64,000 nt of DNA from the NCBI RefSeq assembly GCF_000427785.1, contig NZ_ATYR01000002.1, positions 222,882-286,881 of the forward strand, read 5' to 3'. Source of the DNA: Massilia alkalitolerans DSM 17462 (lineage in GTDB: Bacteria > Pseudomonadota > Gammaproteobacteria > Burkholderiales > Burkholderiaceae_D). A program made the translations under genes and the position numbers. The notes beneath the pieces were generated by a model, which saw nothing but the letters and a program-made list of their open reading frames with translations, had not been told where the DNA came from and did no database searches. Shown here in pieces: positions 17,115 through 23,886 of the stretch; positions within the stretch are counted from its first letter, which is position 1; the number at the start of each line of letters is the position of its first letter.

Positions 17115-17900
17115 ATGTTTCGCTCCACCCTGGCCCGGCTTGCCCGCGCCTTCTTCCTCGGCGGCCTGCTGGCCGCCGGCGCGGCCCAGGCCGCAAGCTG
17201 CCCCGACCATTACCTCGACGGCCGTGCGCCCGAGATCCGCAACCCCAAGCTGGCTGCCGCCACCCGTGAGCTGTGCTACAGCGAATTCGGCGTGATGCAT
17301 TCGGGCGTCACCCGCACCGCGCTGTGGTCGGCCGAGCACCTGGCGCCCAGCCAGCTCGAAGCCGCCGAGGGCCTGGACCGCAACAACAAATTCCATCCCG
17401 AGCCGCGCCTGCCGCGCGGCCAGCGCGCCGAGCTGTCCGACTATGCGCGCAGCGGCTTCGACCGCGGCCACCTGGCGCCGAACGGCGACATGCCCGACCG
17501 CCGCGCCCAGCGCGAAAGCTTCTCGCTGGCGAACATGGTCCCCCAGGACCGCGAGCACAACCGCCACATCTGGGCGCCGATCGAAGGCGCGGTGCGCAAG
17601 ATGGCCAAGCGCGAAGGTTCCCTGTACGTGATCACGGGCCCGGCCTTCCTCGGCAGCAACCTGCGCAAGGTCGGTAACGTGATCGTGCCGAGCCACCTGT
17701 ACAAGGTGGTGTACAGTCCGCGCCAGAAGGCTGCCGCCGCCTGGTTCGTCGAGAACCGCGCCGATGCGCCGATCCAGGTGATCCCGGTCGCCGAGCTGGA
17801 GCGTATCGTCGGCATCGAACTGCTGCCCTCCCTGAGCCGCCAGCAGAAGGAGCGCATGCTGGCGCTGCCGAAGATCCGCCAGAAGAAGCAACGCAACTGA
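17115..17900 (+). CDS. Secreted DNA/RNA non-specific endonuclease (NucA/EndoG family)
   Basis: A 261-aa protein with a signal peptide (residues 1-27, cleavage near AQA-ASC). The beta-beta-alpha metal nuclease motif is intact: FDRGHLAPNGD with catalytic H119, followed by NMVPQDREHNRHIW, which supplies the metal-binding Asn. Enzymes of this family cleave DNA and RNA with Mg and act in the periplasm or outside the cell, for nutrient scavenging or defence. No immunity-protein gene is adjacent, which is normal for a periplasmic or exported form. A possible promoter lies at 17046-17076. Confidence 0.88.
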   Translation: MFRSTLARLARAFFLGGLLAAGAAQAASCPDHYLDGRAPEIRNPKLAAATRELCYSEFGVMHSGVTRTALWSAEHLAPSQLEAAEGLDRNNKFHPEPRLPRGQRAELSDYARSGFDRGHLAPNGDMPDRRAQRESFSLANMVPQDREHNRHIWAPIEGAVRKMAKREGSLYVITGPAFLGSNLRKVGNVIVPSHLYKVVYSPRQKAAAAWFVENRADAPIQVIPVAELERIVGIELLPSLSRQQKERMLALPKIRQKKQRN

Positions 17901-17925
17901 CCGCACCGCCCAGGAAGGAAAACCC

Positions 17926-18180
17926 ATGCCGAAGAAACCGTTCAAGCCCTTTGCCAATGAAGCCGACGTCCTCGAGATCGGCAACTTGATGCTGGAGAAC
18001 CGGCTCGACCGCATCACCATCTCCGGCGACGTCGACCTGACCGCCGACAAGGCCGGGCTCGCGCTGGCGCGCCGCCTGCACGCGCAACTGGGCGCGGTGG
18101 TCGAGGCACTCAAGGCGCGCGAGCTGCCCGACCGCCTGCCGCCGCCCGACGTCGATACCGTCGACAATCCCTTCGCCTGA
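17926..18180 (+). CDS. Conserved small hypothetical protein
   Basis: An 84-aa soluble protein with FANEADVLEIGNLMLENRLD and ISGDVDLTADKAGLALARRL. The pattern looks conserved across Burkholderiales in my recollection, but I cannot name the family and no function is known. AAGGAAA lies 9 bp before the ATG. It starts 25 bp after the endonuclease stop and is probably co-transcribed with it. Confidence 0.65.
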   Translation: MPKKPFKPFANEADVLEIGNLMLENRLDRITISGDVDLTADKAGLALARRLHAQLGAVVEALKARELPDRLPPPDVDTVDNPFA

Positions 18181-18330
18181 CTCCCCCAGGTCCTGTCCGG
18201 GTCGCCGGTTCGCATAGCACATGAGGGCGCAACCGGGCCGTACCGTTCCGCACGTCAAAGGTGCGCAGGGGCCCACGGAAAAGGCGTAATCTCGTTCGCT
18301 CCCCAACCGGCGATGCGAGGAGCTTTCCCG

Positions 18331-18768
18331 ATGTCGAGCAATATCCCCGAGAACAAGCAGCAGGAAGGCCTGCGCATACCCGTGATCGAGGAGCAGCTGG
18401 CCGTCGGTACTCGCGTCGTCGAGACCGGCCGCGGCGTACGTGTCCACAAGACGGTCAGCGAACAACCGGTCACCATCGACGAGCGCCTCATGCGCGAAGA
18501 GGTGGATGTCCGGCACGTTCCCGTGGACAGGATCGTCGCGCCGGAAGAAGCACCTGCAAGCCGCTACGAAGGCGACACGCTGGTGGTGCCGGTTCTCGAA
18601 GAAGTGTTGGTGGTCGAACGCCGCCTGCGCATCAAGGAAGAACTGCACATCACCCGGGTCCGGCACGAGGAGCCTTACCGAGAGACCGTTCCGCTCAAGG
18701 CGGAACGGGTCGAGGTGGAGCGCTTCGACGACGCCGGACCGCCGCCCGCATCCGATACCCACCAATGA
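18331..18768 (+). CDS. YsnF/AvaK domain (DUF2382) stress protein
   Basis: A 145-aa soluble protein made almost wholly of a DUF2382 domain: LRIPVIEEQLAVGTRVVETG, VDVRHVPVDRIV, then a second half-repeat LVVPVLEEVLVVERRLRIKE. The alternating charged beta-strand pattern is typical of general stress protein YsnF and cyanobacterial AvaK. GAGGAG precedes the ATG at 18331; an upstream in-frame ATG lacks a ribosome site. The same domain type recurs inside the next gene (18782-19993), 13 bp downstream, so the two are probably in one stress transcript. Confidence 0.82.
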   Translation: MSSNIPENKQQEGLRIPVIEEQLAVGTRVVETGRGVRVHKTVSEQPVTIDERLMREEVDVRHVPVDRIVAPEEAPASRYEGDTLVVPVLEEVLVVERRLRIKEELHITRVRHEEPYRETVPLKAERVEVERFDDAGPPPASDTHQ

Positions 18769-18781
18769 TGGAGGAACGACC

Positions 18782-19993
18782 ATGCAACATACTTTGGTAG
18801 CCGTATTCGATAACAACGCCGACGCGCGCAGCGCGATGGACGAACTGCTCGCCTCGGGCTTCTCGCGCCAGGACGTGCGCATGTCCGGCGACACCGGCGC
18901 CGGCATCACCGGCAGCTCCAGCACCACCACCACGACCACCACGGCCACGTCCACCGACACCGACACGGGCATCGGCAGCAGCATCAAGAATTTCTTCAGC
19001 GACCTGTTCGGCAGTGACGAGGACGACAGCCGCCGCCTCAGCCGCTACGAAGGCGCCGTCTCCGGCGGCAAGTGCGTGATCACCCTGACCGCCGATTCGC
19101 TGCCGGAGGTCGAGCGCGCCGCCGACATCGTCGAGCGCTTCGGTCCGATCGACATCGACGAGCACTCGGACAACGTCGGCAAGATGGCGTCCAGCGGGGC
19201 CATGCTGCAGGGCAGCCAGAGCGGCATGCAGTCGTACTCGACGTCCACCCAGTCGGCCTCGGCCCAGCAGCAGGGCGCCCTGTCCGGCGCCTCGCTGCAG
19301 CGCGACACCGCGATGGAAGCCGGCCGCACCGGCAGCACCCAGTCCATTCCCGTCGTCGAAGAACAGCTGAAGGTCGGCAAGCGCGAAGTCCAGCGTGGCG
19401 GCGTGCGCATCTACTCGCGCGTGGTCGAGACCCCGGTCGACGAGACCGTCGGCCTGCGCGAAGAACACGTCGACGTCCAGCGCCGCGCCGTCGACCAGCC
19501 GATCAGCCCGGCCGACGCGACCGCGTTCAAGGAACAGACCATCGAAATGCGCGAGACCGCTGAAGAAGCGGTGGTCGAGAAATCGGCCCGGATCGTCGAG
19601 GAAGTCACGGTCGGCAAGCAGGTCAATGAACGCCAGGAGCAGATCCACGACACCGTGCGCCATACCGAGGTGGACGTGCAGCGCCTGGACGGCAGCACGG
19701 CGCGCTCCGACCTGCGCGACGACGACAGCTATTTCCGCAACCACTTCACCAGCACCTACGGGGCCACCGGTGCATCGTATGACGATTATGCGCCGGCCTA
19801 CAGCTACGGTTCGCAGATGGCCAGCAGCGGCCGCTATACCGGACGCCAGTGGGACGACGTCGAATCCGACCTGCGTACCGACTGGGAATCGCGCTACAGC
19901 GGCGGCCCCTCGACCTGGGAAAAGATGAAGGCCGCGGTGCGGCACGGCTGGGACCGCATGACCGGCGACACCGGCACCAACCGGACCTACTGA
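18782..19993 (+). CDS. Stress protein A: YflT-like N-terminus, DUF2382, one C-terminal GWDRMT repeat
   Basis: A 403-aa soluble protein with a mosaic layout. Residues 1-120 are a YflT/GSP17M-like heat-stress domain (MQHTLVAVFDNNADARSAMD, FFSDLFGSDEDD, LPEVERAADIVERFGPIDID). A Ser/Thr/Gln-rich linker follows (Thr run near 45-55). A DUF2382 domain lies at about 183-300 (SIPVVEEQLKVGKREVQRGG). One copy of the C-terminal repeat is at about 311-395, ending TWEKMKAAVRHGWDRMTGD. The first 12 residues and ribosome site (GGAGGAACGACC) are nearly identical to those of the next two genes, showing tandem duplication. Function is unknown beyond likely stress induction. Confidence 0.8.
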   Translation: MQHTLVAVFDNNADARSAMDELLASGFSRQDVRMSGDTGAGITGSSSTTTTTTTATSTDTDTGIGSSIKNFFSDLFGSDEDDSRRLSRYEGAVSGGKCVITLTADSLPEVERAADIVERFGPIDIDEHSDNVGKMASSGAMLQGSQSGMQSYSTSTQSASAQQQGALSGASLQRDTAMEAGRTGSTQSIPVVEEQLKVGKREVQRGGVRIYSRVVETPVDETVGLREEHVDVQRRAVDQPISPADATAFKEQTIEMRETAEEAVVEKSARIVEEVTVGKQVNERQEQIHDTVRHTEVDVQRLDGSTARSDLRDDDSYFRNHFTSTYGATGASYDDYAPAYSYGSQMASSGRYTGRQWDDVESDLRTDWESRYSGGPSTWEKMKAAVRHGWDRMTGDTGTNRTY

Positions 19994-20015
19994 GCCCGCT
20001 TATCCGCAGTACCGA

Positions 20016-20037
20016 CGGCGCCTGCGGGCGCCGTTTT
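20016..20037 (+). terminator. Terminator after stress protein A
   Basis: CGGCGCC and GGCGCCG arms around TGCG are followed by TTTT, 23 bp after the stop codon. Confidence 0.7.
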
Positions 20038-20080
20038 CCATCCTTCCTACTGTCCCGTCAGGCGCGCGCGCGTACAGCCG

Positions 20081-20106
20081 GGTTTGGAGTAATCTGGTCC
20101 CGTGCA
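20081..20106 (+). promoter_or_regulatory. Shared upstream motif of stress protein B (candidate promoter element)
   Basis: The segment GGTTTGGAGTAATCTGG followed by GTGCA lies 143 bp before gene B. A near match (TTGGAGTAGGCTGG and GTGCA) lies at 22331-22356, 113 bp before gene C. GGCGTAATCT at 18283-18292 upstream of the DUF2382 gene matches its core at 9 of 10 positions. A shared stress-promoter element is plausible but the sigma factor is not identifiable. Confidence 0.35.
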
Positions 20107-20223
20107 TTTGCGCGCGGCGGGCTGGCGCGCGAGCTGTCTCGACCTCGTCCTACTCACGCGAGCGGTCCGGGGCCGGATTGTTCGGCAGCCACCCCCGTCA
20201 CTCACTTTAAGGGAGGAATGACC

Positions 20224-22227
20224 ATGCAACATACTCTTGTAGCCGTGTTCGACAACCGGACCGACGCACAGAATGCGATGAACGAGCTCATGTCCTCGGG
20301 CTTCTCGCGTGACGAGGTCAAGTTGAGCAATGCCGACCCGACCGGCATGACCGACAGCGTCACCGGCAGCACCGGGGACACCGGCCGCAGCGACACCCTG
20401 GCCGACGGCACCGGGATCGGCATCGGCGCTTCCATCAAGCACTTCTTCACCGACCTGTTCGGCGCTGACAACAGCGAGCATGCCAGCAGGTACGAGGGCG
20501 CGGTCACCCGCGGCCACCACGTGCTCACCGTGCGCGCCCAATCCCTGCCGGAAGTCGAACGCGCCGCCGACATCATCGAACGCTATGGTCCCACCGATAT
20601 CGACGAGCAGGCATCGGGCGTCGGCGCGATGGGCGCCGGCAGCGGTCTGTCGGAGTCGATGCGCATGAGCGGCAGCACGACGGCCGGCAGCGGCAGCCTC
20701 GGAACGGCGGCGGGCACCGGCGCAGCCACGGGCGCCAGCCAGCAGCTCGACAACCCCGGCGACCGCAAGATCTTCCAGCAGCAGTCGCTGCACCAGGCCG
20801 AACCGATGGGAACCACCTACCAGGAACCGATGGGCCAGAGCGGCCTGAGCGCGACTGGCGGCACCTCGCTCCAGGGTTCGACCCTGCAGGAAAACTCGGT
20901 GCAGGCCTCGTCGCTCGAAGGCACGCAGAACGACATGTCGATCCGCAGTTCGGGCGGCCAGGGCGGCACCCTGCAGGGCTCCTCGCTGGAAGGGTCGGCG
21001 ATGCAGGGAGGCGCCGGCTCGATGCAGCGCGATACCGCGATGGGCTCTTCGCCGGGCAGCAGCCGCTTCACCGAGACCCAGCGCGGCAAGTCGCGCATCT
21101 ACTCGCCGGGAGCTACCACGGCAGGGACCGGCAGCGGGCTGGATATCGGCAGCAATTTCTTCCGCGATGATGACGATTACTACCGCAACCACTTCCTGGC
21201 CAACTACAGCGGCGAGGACTACGACCGCATGAAGCCAGCCTACGCCTACGGCTCCGAGATGGCGCGCAACGACAAGTACCGCGGCCGCAAGTGGGACGAG
21301 GTCGAGAACGACCTGCGCAGCGACTGGAGTACCCGCAGCGGCGATACCGCCGGCGACACCTGGGACCGCATGAAGGCCGCCGTGCGCCGCGGCTGGGATC
21401 GCATGACCAGCGACGATGACGACACCATCTACCGCAGCCACTTCAGCAGCACCTATGGAACGGCGGGTGGATCGTACGACGACTACGCGCCGGCCTACAG
21501 CTACGGCGCCGACAGCGCACGCAGCGACAGGTACCGCGGCCGCCGGTGGGACGAGGTCGAGAACGACCTGCACAGCGACTGGGACACCCGTAGCGGCAGC
21601 ACTGCCGGTTCTACCTGGGAAAAGATGAAGTCGGCCGTGCGCCGTGGCTGGGACCGCATGACCCTCGACAAGGACGACGACAGCTATTACCGCAGCCACT
21701 ACGACAGCACGCTGGGAAGCTCGGGCATGGATTACGACAGCGTCAAGCCGGCCTATGCCTACGGATCCGAGATGCGCAAGAGCGAGCTCTACCGTAATCG
21801 TCCGTGGGACGACATCGAGGGCGACCTGGCGCGCGGCTGGGATTCGCGGATCTCGGGCGGCACCGGCTCGGCCACCACGGCCGGCACGGGTACCGGCGTG
21901 GGCGGCGCCTGGGACAGGATGAAGTCTGCCGTACGTCATGGCTGGGACCGCATGACGGACGACGACGACAACGACCGCGAATACCGCAGTCACTGGAACG
22001 CCACCTACAGCACCTCCAGCGACGCCGGCAGCTATGACGACTACAAGCCGGCCTACGCCTATGGTTCGTCGATGGCCCAGGATCCGAAATACCGCGGTCG
22101 CCAGTGGGGCGAAGTCGAGAACGACCTGCGCACCGACTGGGATACCCGCTACGGCAGCGGTGGCCAGTCGACCTGGGAGAAAATGAAGTCGGCTGTGCGC
22201 CATGGCTGGGATCGGATGACCTCCTGA
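20224..22227 (+). CDS. Stress protein B: YflT-like N-terminus plus four GWDRMT repeats
   Basis: A 667-aa soluble protein. Residues 1-125 form the YflT/GSP17M-like domain (TLVAVFDNRTDAQNAMNEL, FFTDLFGADNSEHASRYEG, LPEVERAADIIERYGPTDID). Residues 125-310 are a Gly/Ser/Gln-rich linker with SLEG and LQGS repeats. Four tandem copies of an 82-97-residue module start near residues 314, 396, 481 and 578. Each has acidic DDD, YRxHF or YRSHY, PAYxYG, YRGRxWDEVE, DLRxDW and TWxxMKxAVRxGWDRMT. Unlike protein A it lacks DUF2382. No known family is assigned to the repeat. It resembles GWD/DRMT-rich stress proteins of Oxalobacteraceae only by recollection. Confidence 0.75.
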   Translation: MQHTLVAVFDNRTDAQNAMNELMSSGFSRDEVKLSNADPTGMTDSVTGSTGDTGRSDTLADGTGIGIGASIKHFFTDLFGADNSEHASRYEGAVTRGHHVLTVRAQSLPEVERAADIIERYGPTDIDEQASGVGAMGAGSGLSESMRMSGSTTAGSGSLGTAAGTGAATGASQQLDNPGDRKIFQQQSLHQAEPMGTTYQEPMGQSGLSATGGTSLQGSTLQENSVQASSLEGTQNDMSIRSSGGQGGTLQGSSLEGSAMQGGAGSMQRDTAMGSSPGSSRFTETQRGKSRIYSPGATTAGTGSGLDIGSNFFRDDDDYYRNHFLANYSGEDYDRMKPAYAYGSEMARNDKYRGRKWDEVENDLRSDWSTRSGDTAGDTWDRMKAAVRRGWDRMTSDDDDTIYRSHFSSTYGTAGGSYDDYAPAYSYGADSARSDRYRGRRWDEVENDLHSDWDTRSGSTAGSTWEKMKSAVRRGWDRMTLDKDDDSYYRSHYDSTLGSSGMDYDSVKPAYAYGSEMRKSELYRNRPWDDIEGDLARGWDSRISGGTGSATTAGTGTGVGGAWDRMKSAVRHGWDRMTDDDDNDREYRSHWNATYSTSSDAGSYDDYKPAYAYGSSMAQDPKYRGRQWGEVENDLRTDWDTRYGSGGQSTWEKMKSAVRHGWDRMTS

Positions 22228-22282
22228 TCGAGCGCCATGCTAGGGCGGCCTGGTAAATAGCCAGGAACGCCGCTGACCATCC

Positions 22283-22320
22283 AAAGCCCCCCAGGGTCGA
22301 ACCTGGGGGGCTTTTTCTTT
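22283..22320 (+). terminator. Strong terminator after stress protein B
   Basis: AAAGCCCCCCAGG pairs with CCTGGGGGGCTTT around a 6-nt loop, followed by TTCTTT. It shows that gene C needs its own promoter. Confidence 0.9.
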
Positions 22321-22330
22321 TCGGTGAGCT

Positions 22331-22356
22331 GGTATTGGAGTAGGCTGGATGGTGCA
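22331..22356 (+). promoter_or_regulatory. Shared upstream motif of stress protein C
   Basis: GGTATTGGAGTAGGCTGG followed by GTGCA aligns with the element at 20081-20106 apart from one indel and a few substitutions. It lies directly after the terminator of gene B and 113 bp before gene C, the position expected of a promoter. Confidence 0.35.
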
Positions 22357-22443
22357 ACGGCCAAGCGCCGGAGCGGGACGGGCCGGTCGGTTCGGCAGCC
22401 GGGATTGGCGCGCCCCGGGACTCACCGATTGGGAGGAACGACC

Positions 22444-23787
22444 ATGCAACATACTCTTGTAGCTGTGTTCGGTAACCGGACCGACGCACAGAATGCGATG
22501 ACCGAGCTGATTTCCTCGGGTTTCCCGCGCGAGGACCTCACGCTCTCCAGCGCCGATCCGACCGGCATGACCGACAGCGCAAGCGGCGCCGGCGGCAGCG
22601 CCACCCCGGGAGGCGGCACCGACGCCGGGAATGGCGCCAACCTGAGGCGCGTGTTTACCGACCTGTTCGGCGCCGACAACAGCCCGCGCGCCAGCCGGTA
22701 CGCGGGCGCAGTCACCCGGGGCCACCACGTGCTGGTGGTGCGCGTCGATTCGCTGCCGGAAGCCGAGCGCGCCGCCGACATCGTCGAGCGCTTCGGCCCC
22801 TCGGACGTCGACGAGGAGGCAATGCCTGGCAGACCGCCCGAATCGATGCGCATGGGCGAAGCCGGCAGCATGCAGCAGGCTTCGCCGGCGCCGGCGCAGC
22901 CGCGCGCAGGGAGCAGGCCGCATCTCGACAACCCGGGCGACGGCATGATCTTCCAGCAGCATTCGCTGTACCAGTCCAAGCCGACGGGCGGGACCTACCA
23001 GGAGCCCCTCAGATCGAGCGGCCTCGGCGCGACCGGCAGCACCTCGCTGCACGGCTCGACCTTGCGCGAGAATGCAGCCCACGTCCCCACGTTCGAGGAC
23101 ATCGAGACGGGCGGCGGCGAATCAATGCAGCGCGAATCGGGCCCGGGCGGCGTGCCCGTGGCGAGCCCGCGCCTTGCCGAGACCCAGCGCGGCCGGTCAC
23201 GCATCTATTCGGCGGAACCCGAGTCGCCCGCAGGTGGGGGCAGCGGCCTGGACATCGGCAGCAATTTTTTCGGCGATGATGACGATTACTACCGCAACCA
23301 TTTCCTGTCCAACTACAGCGGCGAGGACTACGACCGAGTCAAGCCGGCCTATGCCTACGGCGCCGACATGGCACGCCACGACAAGTATCACGGCCGCGCT
23401 TGGCATGAGGTCGAGAGCGAGCTGCGCCGGGAGTGGGAGGTCCTCAATGCAGGGGTGGCCGGTTTGACCTGGGAAAGGATGAAGGCCGCCGTACGCCGCG
23501 GCTGGGACCGGATGACGGTGCACCGCGACGCCGACAGCTACTACCGCAGCCACTACGACACCCACCTGGGCGGCTCGGGGATGGAGTACGACAGCGTTAA
23601 GCCAGCGTATTCGTTCGGCGCCGAGATGCGCAGGAGCGAGCTGTACCGCAACCGCCCGTGGGACGACGTCGAGGGCGACCTGGCGCGCGCCTGGGGTGAG
23701 CGTCGCGGCACCAGCGCCGGCAAGGGAAGTGCCTGGGATCGCATCAAGGCGGCGGTGCGGCATGGGTGGGAGCGGATCAAGTCATGA
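22444..23787 (+). CDS. Stress protein C: YflT-like N-terminus plus two GWDRMT-type repeats
   Basis: A 447-aa paralogue of protein B. The YflT-like domain (residues 1-125) starts with the same MQHTLVAVFGNRTDAQNAM and ribosome site GGGAGGAACGACC. The linker at 125-275 keeps the order of B (LDNPGDGMIFQQHSLYQSKP, TYQEP, LHGST), but is shorter. Two repeat modules begin near residues 277 and 361. They are closest to repeats 1 and 3 of protein B (NYSGEDYDRVKPAYAYGADM; LGGSGMEYDSVKPAYSFGAE), so C looks like a B-type gene that lost or never gained two modules. The last module ends AVRHGWERIKS, a diverged version of GWDRMT. Confidence 0.75.
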   Translation: MQHTLVAVFGNRTDAQNAMTELISSGFPREDLTLSSADPTGMTDSASGAGGSATPGGGTDAGNGANLRRVFTDLFGADNSPRASRYAGAVTRGHHVLVVRVDSLPEAERAADIVERFGPSDVDEEAMPGRPPESMRMGEAGSMQQASPAPAQPRAGSRPHLDNPGDGMIFQQHSLYQSKPTGGTYQEPLRSSGLGATGSTSLHGSTLRENAAHVPTFEDIETGGGESMQRESGPGGVPVASPRLAETQRGRSRIYSAEPESPAGGGSGLDIGSNFFGDDDDYYRNHFLSNYSGEDYDRVKPAYAYGADMARHDKYHGRAWHEVESELRREWEVLNAGVAGLTWERMKAAVRRGWDRMTVHRDADSYYRSHYDTHLGGSGMEYDSVKPAYSFGAEMRRSELYRNRPWDDVEGDLARAWGERRGTSAGKGSAWDRIKAAVRHGWERIKS

Positions 23788-23830
23788 TCCGCGCCAGGCC
23801 GTGGCTGCACCGCGCGGCACTGGGCGAAAC

Positions 23831-23858
23831 AAATCGGCGCCCAACGGGGCGCCGATTT
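23831..23858. terminator. Bidirectional terminator between stress protein C and the M16 peptidase
   Basis: AAATCGGCGCC and GGCGCCGATTT are perfect arms around a short loop between two convergent genes. A/T-rich ends on both sides allow termination in both directions. Confidence 0.8.
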
Positions 23859-23886
23859 CATTGTCACAGTTGGGAGAACAGCCGCA

